Positions 43,576-54,293 of a stretch of DNA of 64,000 nt are shown piece after piece (position 1 is the stretch's first letter; the number at the start of each line of letters is the position of its first letter). Origin of the DNA: Perkinsus olseni (lineage: Eukaryota > Perkinsozoa > Perkinsida > Perkinsidae); NCBI GenBank assembly GCA_013115135.1, contig JABANP010000042.1, forward strand, positions 1 through 64,000, in the 5' to 3' direction. A program made the position numbers and the translations under genes. The notes below the pieces were generated by a model, which saw nothing but the letters and a program-made list of their open reading frames with translations, was not told where the DNA came from and did not search any database.

Positions 43576-44535
43576 CATCTCATTCGAACATTCGCATGCG
43601 AACGGGATGGATTCCGTCTCGCAAGAATGAACGAGGTATACCCTTTCTCAGGTTTACCTCTGATGACACTGTCGTTTGAGGACACACCGGTTGGAGCGTG
43701 TGTGCTGCACTATGTGCATGACCATATTTGAGTTATTGACGATGTTACGGAATAAATCCTATGTGTTCCAGTTCCAGTCTCTCAATATCTCCTACCTCGC
43801 ACGAACTTCGCGATGCGAGTCTCAAGAGATGTCCTCCTTGATGAACATCATCACTCGCGGAATCCTACTGTAGAAAACCATGGAAATACTCTACGAACGG
43901 TGATGACATCGGAACTCGACAGCCACCTTGCGGACTGTAGGCCCAACGGACCTACTAGGTCCGACATGCAAGTCACGGAGGCTCAGCAGACCACGCCGAC
44001 CGCTGAGCCTCTCGTGGACCTGTCGTCTGTCGACATCTCGAAGGGCATGGGAGATTTTCAGAGCTCCCTCCTTCAACATCCTGGCAGCGACACGTAAGCT
44101 ACAATTCGCGCAGCACTTTGAGCTTTCAAATGATAGCCCATGTATCTCAGACCGGTTCCATCCTCGGCTGAGGCGGTGAAGCCCGACAACCTGGCCAGCC
44201 ACATGGAGGATTCACCATGGCTGCCTGCGATCTTCGCCGTTGCTATTTTGAACCTCCTCCTGACCGCAGCCGGGGTGGTCATGATGATGAGGCGCACAGC
44301 TCCACGAGGAAAGGCTGAGTAATTCATCTTATCGGAGTAATAGCGCGCGTACAAGATGAATTGAATCTTCCGAAGCTGGACCGGGTATTCACATTCTCTG
44401 GCTCACTTCTGATGACGCTGTCGTTTGAGGACACACCGATTGGAGCGTGTGTGCTGCACCATGTGCATGACCATATTTGAGTTGTTGACGATGCTATGGA
44501 ATGAATCCCATGTGTTTCGGTTCCAGTCCCCCATT
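43576..44535. repeat. Tandem duplication flank of the small membrane-protein genes
   Basis: The 3' flanks of the two copies (43670-43800 and 44400-44535) are about 85-90 percent alike by eye: both contain GACACTGTCGTTTGAGGACA or a one-base variant, and a GTGTGTGCTGCAC...ATGTGCATGACCATATTTGAG block. The duplication unit is thus about 730-740 bp and includes gene and flank. Confidence 0.7.
43903..44322 (+). CDS. Small single-pass membrane protein, copy 2, signal peptide lost
   Basis: Exons 43903-44093 and 44151-44322, with exon 2 exactly the same length (172 nt) as in copy 1 and an intron at the same place and phase (57 nt, GTAAGC to TCTCAG). VDLSSVDISKGMGDFQSSLL and the transmembrane helix AIFAVAILNLLLTAAGVVMM are nearly identical to copy 1. 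The N-terminus upstream of DMQVTEAQQTT is different and not hydrophobic, although the frame is open back to 43813. The protein may therefore be mistargeted, use an unseen upstream exon, or be a pseudogene. Confidence 0.55.
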
Positions 44536-45299
44536 CTCTCCTCAGTGTCCAGGTCCCAAGCAAGGACGAATCTTGCGCTCTAAACAACACTCGAAACCAG
44601 TCGGCAGTCAGACTACAAGTTCCGCGGTGCGGGAGCCTCAGGAGATGCGCCGAACCACGAGCATCAGAACCCATCCCACACCACGAGTCATGAAGCTACA
44701 TTGAGTGAGCATAATGCTAGGACCGTAGCCACAATAAGCCAAATCCGTATGATAGATGTGGCAGATGGGCATGAGGCGATGATGAGGATCAAGCTGAAGG
44801 CGGCTTCCAACTATGATACAGCTTAACTCGACACCAATCCTTCTGAAGTACAACGCTCAAATCAGAACTGGCCAACACTGTTGGCCAACAGGCATGGCAT
44901 AAACATCACAAAGTGAAGAATCTCAAAGGAGATTACCGGAGAGCCTCCAGAAAGGACCTTAATTGTCGACCAATCGTCTAACTAGAAGTCATGCATCGGA
45001 GCTGTCTGCCGTTCGGCCTTCATCATTCTCGATGCTCATCAAGTACTCCACCGCTAAAGAAGAATAAGCTACTCTGCGATTGGCATAGCGGGATGGTAAA
45101 GCGGCTGAACTTCAGAAGTATTCAAAGGCGCATCATTCACTCGGCTCACCGCGGGAGTTTCTGTCGCGAGCGTGTAGACAATCTTCCGGCTTCTGAGGGT
45201 TTAAGTGATCAACCATCTGAGAAGAGATAAAATCTCCTCCGTGTACATCCGTAAGTCCCGCCTCTCCCCTTGTGAATCTGCATTAAAACCGAGCCTCGG
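44536..45299. other. Intergenic region
   Basis: Short overlapping frames only. 44865-44895 holds a small inverted repeat (TTGGCCAACACTGTTGGCCAA). No gene is supported. Confidence 0.35.
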
Positions 45300-47090
45300 G
45301 GCTTACCATAACAGCGAGTTGTCTCCGTCCCAAAGCCAAAGCATAATGCATCGGAGTGCTGCCAGCCCTGAAAAGAGTCCGACAGCCCTCGTGCTACGCT
45401 GCATTTCATACCGACTGAGTTACAAAAAATCGCCCCTGCATTCCTACCTCAAGACCGTGGCTTCTCCACCTTCCCTCTGAGGGCCAGCTAAATACGCAGC
45501 TGTAGACTGCTTCGTGACGTCACAGCCGTGATGCAGCAGCGCTTTCAGCACATGTGGGTGGTTATATAACACAGCCAGATGCATCGGTGAGTGGCCATTG
45601 TACTGAGATGGTGATCACAGAGACTCAGGCAGGATGGCAGGTGGTTGAGACCCACATGACACTGTATGTTCTCGTTCGCTCCATGCGCCAATAGATATGA
45701 CACAACTTGCAGACTGCCCGAGTACACGGCCCACTGGAGTGCCGTCCAGCCACGTAACTACATGATAAACAAGACAGACTTCGTGAGTATCATTCCCATG
45801 CGCTCACCTCGCACAGCTTGTCGACATCTCCACCGAAGTCGAGCACGAACCTGGTCTTCCTGACGTTGCCGTCACAGGCGGCCTTATGAAGAGCTGTGAG
45901 ACCACCCTAAAAACAGCTAGTGCGTCGACATCGAAACTCAGCCTCCTGCTAATGACGCAAAGGTGGCATCGCAGAGATCATCTCCCACCTGCATGCAGTC
46001 GGGGCTGACCATGATGGACGTTCTTTGCTTATTCATCCTCTGCCGTTCTATATAGGACCGTGGCAGCATGGCCTTCATCACAGCCTCGGAATCGCCGTTG
46101 ACGAAGTCCCACACATTTTGACCGTATTCCCGAGCCCTCCAGATTGCCCGGTGGAAAGCCCGGGTACCTCTCCCCGAAACAACTCGGCCGAAGCGGTCCT
46201 TCAACTGCAGAAGAGCAGCAAGGTCTGAAACACCATGACATTGGTCTGTATGATGCCTTGTGAATATCGTGCTGCTCCCCATCAGCTCGGGATGAACACG
46301 ACTGCGTGCCGCTGTCAGCCGACCTCGAGTCTTCCTGTTAATGACCGAGTATTCCACATCTTCATGGGTGGGGCCGACATGCTCGATGATCTGCCAAGAG
46401 AACCGCGTCAAGTGGGACTGATCGTCGCATTGGACTAGGCGCCCTACCGCGCGTATAACAGCGGTATCGCCAGTTATTGCGGCCACGTGAACGGCAGTGG
46501 CCCCAGACCTAACCACACGGGAAGGAAGGCGATGAGAATAGCATCCCTACGGGCTTGGCCGGGCAACATCAGCTCCACGGTTGAGTAACTCGGCCAGGAG
46601 ATCCGGTCGTCCCCACAATGCTGCTCGGAGGACTGGCGGTCGGCCAACCTAACCATCAAAGATACCATTCCACCCCCCAGACCATAGGACTCACATCATC
46701 GACCCCAGGGGACATATTGTCCACAGTTTCCACCATACTCTCATGAACTGGACCGGCGGCGACTGGTGGCTCGGGTGAGGTCTCCGGCGTCAGTGTTGTC
46801 AACTCCGTTACCGGAGCCGTAGTGGCGCTGTACGACAGAACACTGTGAGGGAGATTCTGTAAATGTAAGTAGAACTCACAGAAGGTGCTGTTTGTTAGTC
46901 CTTGGGTGAAACGCCGCGCCCACTACAGCCTCGGGCGTCGAGCACTCCCTATCATGGCGATACAACCCGATGAGGCCCGGGACCTAACGCGCTCCAGTAG
47001 ACATTCGAAACCAATGCCACCTCACCCTCGGCAGTAAGATGGAGCTCCTCCAACGCCTCGAGGGCGGAACCTCCTCCCCGCTACGATTTG
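45300..47090 (-). CDS. Ankyrin-repeat protein with shared family module, gene 3
   Basis: Minus-strand order: a segment SALEALEELHLTAEGEVALV (about 47080-47010), a Thr/Pro-rich acidic linker (TELTTLTPETSPEPPVAAGP, about 46820-46760), GRPPVLRAALWGRPDLLAEL with NRGADV (46645-46575), GATAVHVAAITGDTAVIRAV (46505-46445), the module FSWQIIEHVGPTHEDVEYSV (46410-46350) and LLQLKDRFGRVVSGRGT with IWRAREYGQNVWDFVN (46215-46090). Then come GLTALHKAACDGNVRKTRFV (45905-45840), GWTALQWAVYSGSLQVVSYL with AHGAN (45750-45680), GHSPMHLAVLYNHPHVLKAL (45595-45535) and GSTPMHYALALGRRQLAVM (45375-45320). It parallels genes 2 and 4 element by element. Exon ends are approximate. Confidence 0.6.
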
Positions 47091-47949
47091 TCCTTGTGGT
47101 CCTCGGACGTCGACGGAACGTAAGGGCCGACCTATGAGAGAATGATGCACAACTTCCTACTAGGGGCGAGTGCAACTACGGGAATGTAAAGAGAATCTCT
47201 TATAATTCAAAGAGAATCCCCTTAGGAGATAGCCTGGATAATGACTGACCGAAGGCTGCACCCAGCCTTACCGAGGCCCTGGGGCGAGGTGCCAGCCCGC
47301 CGGCTTCATCAGGATGCCTCCTGATACCCGTTAGCCCGCAGACAGTCGCCAAGTCGCCGCAGCTCTGGGAGAAAACAAACGGTACAGCAGTGCACTACCC
47401 CGCGGAACGCCCCTACGCCGTCATCAGGCCTCGTGTCGGTGCTGCAGAGACCTTCCAGTAGGAGGGGACTGCGAGTGTTGCCAGGTATGCAGAGCGAGGT
47501 AATCCCGAAGGGGAGATGGGGCGGTAGCATACACCTAGGAGGATGAGGAGGACGAGGCACGAGAGGTCTCCCCCCCTACGTGATTGCTGTGTTGGGCAGA
47601 AGCCTCATAGACTCCAGATGCCCTCTCGTCTTCGCCAGGCGGGTGATGAACATGAGATGGGAGGTAGGGCGGATAAATCCTGTGCGCGGAGGACCTCAGC
47701 CTGTGGACGGACACCCGGATGACGGCCAACACGACAGTAGGAGTGTTGGTGAGAAAGTCAAGTTATAGGCTATCAGAAGGTGTCATGAACAACAACAAGC
47801 AGCAGCAAGGCAACTGGTGAATCTGTGCAGCATTATGTACGTGAGGATAACAGAAATGAAGACGACGTCCCAGTGCAGGAGCGTCCATGCCCAATCAAGC
47901 CCTCAACCTGGGCTCTACGCTGTCGATATTCATATACAGGGAAGGCCGG
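47091..47949. other. Spacer between ankyrin genes 3 and 4
   Basis: Low-complexity GAGGA-rich bases near 47535-47580 and a duplicated AAAGAGAATC at 47189 and 47208. No ankyrin-like frame or other domain was found. Confidence 0.3.
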
Positions 47950-49920
47950 CCTAGACCGAGCTTATGGTTACCGCCGTAGGTCGCTCACAGATTGACCGCC
48001 ACTGTCCTTGATCGCCATCAGCTCCTCGACCGCTGAGCACAATCAGCATATCGAGCATCGTCGATGAGGAGACGGTGTCAGGCCTGTGCGGATGGCGCGT
48101 GAAAATCTCACGGCTCGAGACCTCGGCTGCGACCAACGGCAGTCTCACCTCGAGACTTCGCGTCTCGTACTGCAGGGTCGCAGTCTAAGTCGCTCGGCCT
48201 TATGTGGTCCACAATCTGAAGGGGTATACAACTGTCCCAACACCCAGAACAGAGTATGCCCTACCATAGCGAATACGCCGTATTTCCTCAGCCTCACTGC
48301 ATAATGGACTGGGGTGCTACCGGCACTGACAGAGGCCTCACTGGTCAATCTCCTGATGTTGTGAGACGTCGCCTATCACCTCAATTTTATATCAGGCAGG
48401 ATCATCCTGGGATGTGTGGTCGATCGGAAGGTCTGTACGGTCGGGTCGGCCCCCGCTTCCAGTAGGGCCTTGACCATGGCAAAGTGCACATCCGAAGCGC
48501 TCTTCACAGCCCAATGCAGCGGCGTCTCCCCGCATGCCTGTCAACACAGCCATTGACGACCCGAGAAGCTGAGGACCCTTACACTGGTCAGAGCATTGAC
48601 ATCAGCACCGTTGGCTATGAGCAGCTCTGCCAGCGCTACGGCGTCGCAAGAGGCAGCCACATAGTGTAATGGGGTGGCTCCGTGGAGCTGTGAAGGGACA
48701 TCACAGTGAGGACGGCGGTGGTGGTGGTCTGAGCCTCTACCCGGCAGCGGGCATCGATGTCCGCGCCATACTGAAGCAGCTTATCCATTTTGACGAAGTT
48801 GCGTCTACTGGAACAGCACCCTGAAGACCTACTCCGTATCGCAGCATGATGGAGGGCCGTGTAGCCGTACTGAGTAGGAGAGAGGCTGCGCAGGCAAACA
48901 CCACCCAAGGAGGTACTGCCGCTGTTGCGCATGCTTTAACCTCGGAACAAGCAATCTACTGTACATGTCTTTCCAATTTTCTCGACGCCTGGTAATAGTA
49001 CTGCGTCGTTTATCCATAGACGACTGTCACGCTAGTGAGCTACGCCCAGAGGGCAGGTGAGCGGCGCACAGTGATCCCTCTCACCTCGTCCCTGGAGTTG
49101 ATATTCACTGGTATGCGCTCCCGAGGCTTGGAGGGTTGCAGCAGGGACAGCTGCGGATACTTCGCTCGTACGAATCGTTTCACATCGACTGCGTAGGCCC
49201 TCCCACGGAGGATAGCCGCCAGGATGAGACCAGCGCCCGGCATATCCTTGACACGACGGCCTGACTTGTCTTGCAGTGTGAGGAGGTCCTCCAGGGCTGA
49301 GAATGACGAGCAGCGTATGAGTACTCCGCAAGATGGATGGATTGCACGGAAGTTCTCAGTTCACTGCCAATCCGTACAACGATAACAATACAGAGCGTTG
49401 TAGAAGGGGCGCCGACTGCCCTTGTGCTATATTGCCCAGCAGAGCACACGCTAGGAGGCCTTCGATCTGGTTTGTGACGGTCTCACACAAGGCGCATAGC
49501 AGCACTAGTGTGCCGTTGAATTAATACTGCCAGCTGTTCCCGAGCTATTACCGCAGCATTTTTCGACAATTACCGGGTAGTCTACATCAGCCGCCGAGGG
49601 CCCGACGAAATTAATAATCTGATAGGGGATCTCGGTATGGCTGGAGAATGATCTTCCCTTCTACCTCCTGAAGGACGTCCTCATTCTTCAACTCAGCTGC
49701 TACGTGGACGGCCGTTTCGCCGGACCTAGACCACAGCGGAAGATACCCAACGTGTAGAGAACAAAACAGCGCAGGGAGTGGCTGGGGACATCAGCTTACG
49801 AGCTTGCATGGCATGGGTCACATCCGATAAGATTTAATAAGTCTCGAACTAAGTCTGGACGGCGCCACAAGGCGGCCCGATGGACCGGCGATCGACCGAG
49901 CTGTGACAATAAGAAGGAAT
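47950..49920 (-). CDS. Ankyrin-repeat protein with shared family module, gene 4
   Basis: Minus-strand order: GRSPVHRAALWRRPDLVRDL (about 49895-49835), GETAVHVAAELKNEDVLQE ending at a GT donor (about 49735-49680), YQIINFVGPSAADVDYPVI (about 49625-49565), LEDLLTLQDKSGRRVKDMPG with AAILRGRAYAVDVKRFVRA (49295-49160), then ankyrin repeats YGYTALHHAAIR with FVKMDKLLQYGADIDARC (48865-48735), GATPLHYVAASCDAVALAEL with ANGADVNAL (48690-48600), GETPLHWAVKSASDVHFAMV with LEAGADPTVQ (48530-48430) and GSTPVHYAVRLRKYGVFAMV (48320-48260). The last exon may end near 47951. The first exon could instead be the ankyrin block at 50240-50936, giving one longer gene. Confidence 0.55.
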
Positions 49921-50239
49921 CGTTGTGAGTTGATGGGGTCGACGTTGAAGTCACTGTACCGAGTCATCATCTGGACTCATGTCTCTAAACGTGGTTGCTT
50001 GCATGGCCCTATCCGCCTGAGGGATAACGCCGGCTCTATGGATGAAGGTCCTTGCTATGAGATGATCTTCATAGCATTCCAATGAGATGGAGCAAGAATC
50101 AAACTGGAGACCGCTGAGCCGTGATACTCCTGAGTCCTGTCAGTTGGATGCAATCAGAAGAAAAGAAGGGAGCGCCTCTTCACTTAGTGTTGATAGAGAG
50201 AAGTACTACATTGACCCCCTTGGCCTTCCATCCGCTAAG

Positions 50240-50936
50240 GGCCTGTACAGACTTCTGCTGTTGAGTAGTCAAGGCCTTCTGTAGGGGGGTCAAGCCGCCC
50301 TGAAAGGGGCCACGAAGGCCATCGATAGGAGGGAAGAGACAGCGGTATTACCACATCGACAACGTCTAGGGAAGCACCCTTCTCCATAAGGTAGTCTATG
50401 ACAGGTACCCAACCATTAGCGGCGGCCAGATGAAGGGGCGTACTGCGATCCTGAATGCATACCAGCTGGGGGAAGGCATCGAACGCCGAGCAGCGATTGT
50501 CATGCGCGGGAGAGACTAAGCAGGTAATCCAAGTACCACACTCTCCACAACTCCTACGACGCCCCATTGTGGCTCAGCAAAATAAGTAAATCAAGAGGGG
50601 CCTAGTGCTCAGTAATTTTGCTTGCACAAGGGGACCTATTCAAGCTAGAAAACTGAACGCGCTCCACGACCAGCGGAATGGACGGATATGAGCAATGGGA
50701 TGGGGTTGTCTACCACTCTCTGTGGAGATAATGATCCCCCTCCGTCGGCGCCTCACCATCATGCGCTCATCGATGTCGTATCCTTTCTCCACTAGGGACT
50801 TCACTAGGCTCAGGTTACCAGTGGCAGCAGCTAAGTGGAGATCTCCCCACCCTCCGCTAGCCGCGCAGAACGATCTACAATGACGACGTCCAATCCGTAT
50901 TGATAGTACCTTATTACCGCGTACAGAGGTCCCCAC
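50240..50936 (-). CDS. Ankyrin-repeat exons, gene 5 or 5' part of gene 4
   Basis: Exons read GWGDLHLAAATGNLSLVKSL with EKGYDIDERM (about 50850-50755), then RSTPLHLAAANGWVPVIDYL with MEKGASLDVVD before a GTAATA donor (50450-50360), and GGLTPLQKALTTQQQKSVQA (50300-50240) after a CTTCAG acceptor. These three repeats match the first three of gene 1 (WTDLELAASTGNLSEVKTL, NGQTALHFAAVNGHPSVVEL, CGRIPLVLAVQQKQKGAVRA) in order and intron position. The region 49920-50240 contains further weak frames. Confidence 0.5.
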
Positions 50937-51359
50937 AGGCCTCCCGAAGTGGCCGAGTGGGCGTCTGAAAAGCTGAATATGGCGATTTATGGTATGACCA
51001 GCCCCCTACCCAGTAGTAGTGTGCATTATACGGCCTCGGCCGGCTATCAACATCCTCCTCCAGAGGACAGGCATTGTGAGACCACTTGACAAGAGTTGCG
51101 CTGATAGGGAAGAGACGGTCGACAACAGACTTGCAGGAAAAATGCAAGAAAGGCTCCCGTCGTCGTCGGTGATGACAGGACCCGACGGCCACTGATGCCT
51201 TGGACTGCTCTCGGCGGACTTATTTACGAAAGAATTGGAAGTCAGTACACGCGTGGAGACGGCGTTGTTGTGGTTGGGTGGAGGACAGATCGAAACGGCC
51301 TCGTCCAGCTGTGATTGAGTGAGTATCTGTTGTCTAGGATACCTTGGTCGTAGTACAGC

Positions 51360-52704
51360 ATGGCTGATAAGGAGTCTATCCTACTGGAGGGACTGCGGGA
51401 TAGCTACCCTAAATGGCGGAGTTTACTACACAGCCGGTTCAACCTGCTGTTCTATGGGTACCATGCTCAACCTCAAGATATTTCAAGAGGTCGACTCATG
51501 CCAGATACGGGAGTAAGATACCCCTCTTAAGCGACTTCGCCGATGAGGGTCTGAGTGATGGGTACGTCGTCAGGATCGAAGGCTATATGGCATCACCACG
51601 GGGCATGAGTAAAAGGCCGGGAATGATCGGCGTCTCATGCTGTCCTTAGGTGGAGCTTCGATACTCCACCGCTGCCTCCTCGGTGTCTTCGACTTTATAT
51701 TCCGGCATGCTTTAGTCGCTAACGATGCGACCTTGCTGGAAGTTGCGCGAAAATTGGTACTATAAGATAGAAAAATTGATGATCATAAAGACGGTCTCTC
51801 TTCCTCCTCTTGCTGGTCAGGCCCAGCTGTCCCAGTATCATTCACGTACGTCCAGGTCCCCTACCAGAATATACCTGGTAGGGCCTCCCTCTCTTCCCTG
51901 TCAGTCTGCCTGCCTTACTACAGAGGGACTGCGGTTCCTCATTTGCGTTGGTCGAGGCCCTGTCTTTGCTCTTCCCATTTCCGTCTTTCGAGTGTTGGTA
52001 CGGTTCCCGCGTGAGCAGGTAATCGACAACATCGAGCGTCTGGTGGAGTACGGAGGTGATGAAGTGCTTGAGTGCCTGGCGGTCATAGTGGCAGCTTCAC
52101 CGACGGTATCTTAGGTTGATCCTTGCACGTGACAGTGAGGGTCGGCAGATACACTTAGTCGCCTCAGTGGACCATCATCGCTCGGCCTTGATGGGTAACA
52201 TACTCGAAACTTTTGCCTTCCTCAATATCCCCGTCCACACGAGACTAGACTACACCCGCGAAGTAGGCTCACAGCTCTCCTCGGTGGGGTCCCTGCTGCC
52301 TCTCAGGTGATGGCTTTCAATGGTAGAGCCCTGCCAGCATGGACAGGGCTAGGGGGAGGCAGGGGTGAGGGGTGCACGGCCTATGGTGGAGCAGGCCTGG
52401 CGGTGGTAGGCGGCCGTCTGGGGTGGGCTAGGCTCTGGGTCGAATGGTTCTGTAGGTGCTAAAGTCCCTCACGCCGAATCATCTTAATTTACTGAAGCAT
52501 CTCGCCCTCCTGCTGCTGGATACTTCGGAGCCTGATGGTAGTACTGGGTTCTATTGGTGGACTGCCTTAACGCGATTCACAGGGACCGTCCCTTTCGACA
52601 CGCTATTGAAGGTTACTAAGAGGAAGGCTATCGCCTCCAACCACGTGAAGTTGAAGTCCCTGCTCACGGAGCTGGTACTGCCCGACTTGGCAGTTTGCCT
52701 CTAG
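51360..52704 (+). CDS. ORC2: Origin recognition complex subunit 2
   Basis: ORC2 is part of the complex that marks replication origins and loads MCM. ATG 51360 gives MADKESILLEGLRDSYPKWR then LLHSRFNLLFYGYHAQ, the ORC2 hallmark (F-x-x-W-x-x-L...FN-L-L-x-Y-G). It continues LLSDFADEGLSDGYVVRIEG, LHRCLLGVFDFIF, IHLVASVDHHRSALM (the ORC2 ASVDH box) and the C-terminal winged-helix region VLKSLTPNHLNLLKHLALLL, ending at TAG 52702-52704. An intron at about 51850-51900 separates QAQLSQYHS from the next exon. The protein is shorter than animal ORC2, mainly because the disordered N-terminal part is absent or in an unrecognised upstream exon. The usual YGFGSKR is changed to YGYHAQ at the expected place. 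Confidence 0.8.
51859..51883. repeat. Intronic inverted repeat in ORC2
   Basis: CCCTACCAG (51859-51867) and CTGGTAGGG (51875-51883) are exact complements separated by seven bases, inside the intron at about 51850-51900. It may bring the splice sites together. Confidence 0.6.
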
Positions 52705-53312
52705 TCCATCCTCAGATCGACCATCGTGTAGTCATCCAGCGGAGGGCGCCAACGACGGGAGCCCAGACTTATCATATGCCGTAATATCGGGAGGGGCTGA
52801 GGGGACCGTGCGTAGCGTCGTGGATTATCATGTTCCATCTGGGTGAAGTAGACGAAGCCTTAGGGCGGTTGGGATTGTCCAGTCAGACTCGCCACTGCGC
52901 CGTTTATTGATTAGTATAATGTTTCTGGTAACTACGTGAACTCAGAGCGTGAGTGAAACTCGAAGACCCCCCAAGAAGCTCCTGACGAAATGCTAGCTTC
53001 GTAGCCTTGTTGTATATAATAAGACTGATAAACCTTACATGGTCTACTTTCTATGTATATTATTTTAATGTATTGTTGATGGTACTCCTACTAGTATCAC
53101 TATTACCAGATTCAGTCTTGGATCAGGTACGGTAAGAAGCAGATCGAAGTGATAAGTCAGGGTGACTTCGACTCGGTGGACAAGGTGTAATCACCACGAC
53201 CATGATGATGATAGGCCAGTTTCCTAATTCACAGGCATAGACCACTCCTGTAGTGTGTAGTGGCTGTGGGGGTCGGCAGCTGATCCCTTTTACCGTAGCG
53301 ACTATCTTTGAC
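52705..53312. other. Intergenic region, no gene seen
   Basis: AT-rich from 52900 to 53110. No coding signal. It presumably holds the ORC2 3' end and the promoter of the tetraspanin-like gene. Confidence 0.4.
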
Positions 53313-54125
53313 ATGCCCGCGAGGATCCTTCGAGGCTTCTCCACGTTACTTCGAGTGACGCCGCAGATGTTCCTGTGCTCTGCCAGCATCGTCTTGCTGG
53401 TCTTCGCAGCATCGTCTCTGGCCTCGCCCTTCTACGACCTGCTCAACCCCAGAATCAACTGGATAGCTCTGGCGGTCGCTATTGTAGCGCTGTTGGCCTC
53501 CTTCGCAGGGGCCACACAATTGGCCTTGGAGAAGGACGATGATGACGTGGCCTGTACGGCGAGGATACACTATCTTGTTCTCATCTTGATCGTCTCATTG
53601 CAACTAATAATCGCCACTCTGGCGCAGGACTACTGGGCAGCGGGGGAGGCGGTGGTCCTGTCGGGTGGCATCGCCAGCTCAGTGGGAGAGGAGAATATTC
53701 TGGACGAGATCAGAAAGGGCTTCTTCAGTACTTGGGACCGCTACTCGTGCGAGGGCGGCAACTGTATCGATCCGGCCTGTCGAAGCATTGCGACCATCAG
53801 CTGCACTAACACCCGGGTCAGCTCGGAGTTCAACCAGTGGGTTGCTCCTGGGGTGCCATGGAACGCTTCGTGCCTGTCCTCGGGTAATACTGATGTGGAG
53901 AATGCCTGGTGCCTGGGTAAAATAGGGTGCCTGCAGTGGTGCCTGGACAACTGGCAGACGATAGCGATAGCGTTGTGGGTGGCCTTTGGGGTCTTTGTAG
54001 TGGCCACGTCGTCGATTTACTGGACTATTCACCCGAGGAAGTGGCACAGGTTGACTCGAGGGGCCTTCAACAGGAAGGACTCTACTTACTTCTATCATCG
54101 TGGTGACGTCCTGGACCATCTCTGA
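53313..54125 (+). CDS. Tetraspanin-like four-pass membrane protein, 270 aa
   Basis: Intronless frame; ATG 53313 is chosen because the frame before it has no ATG. Four hydrophobic segments: MFLCSASIVLLVFAASSLAS, WIALAVAIVALLASFAGATQ, YLVLILIVSLQLIIATLA and IAIALWVAFGVFVVATSSIY. A long loop of about 100 residues between segments three and four holds eight or more cysteines (RYSCEGGNC, DPACRS, ISC, NASC, WCLG, GCLQWC), and the C-terminus is short and basic. This is the tetraspanin topology. However, the diagnostic CCG motif of the large loop is absent, so membership is uncertain. Confidence 0.6.
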   Translation: MPARILRGFSTLLRVTPQMFLCSASIVLLVFAASSLASPFYDLLNPRINWIALAVAIVALLASFAGATQLALEKDDDDVACTARIHYLVLILIVSLQLIIATLAQDYWAAGEAVVLSGGIASSVGEENILDEIRKGFFSTWDRYSCEGGNCIDPACRSIATISCTNTRVSSEFNQWVAPGVPWNASCLSSGNTDVENAWCLGKIGCLQWCLDNWQTIAIALWVAFGVFVVATSSIYWTIHPRKWHRLTRGAFNRKDSTYFYHRGDVLDHL

Positions 54126-54293
54126 CTACTCTGCGCAGTATACTGATACATCTTGTGGGACTATTCGCTGTCATGTTCTCTCATAGCATCATTATTTTTC
54201 TCATCATTTCCTGCTTATCCAAGTTCGTCTGAGTAGGGGAGAGTGTGGTACTTGAAGGTGACAGGCTAGTGGTTGTTGTTGTTATTACCCATC

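Noticed and set aside
44720..44735. Partial match to the dinoflagellate/Perkinsus spliced-leader sequence (ACCGTAGCCA)
   Set aside because: Only about ten bases agree and the rest of the leader, donor site and Sm site are absent.
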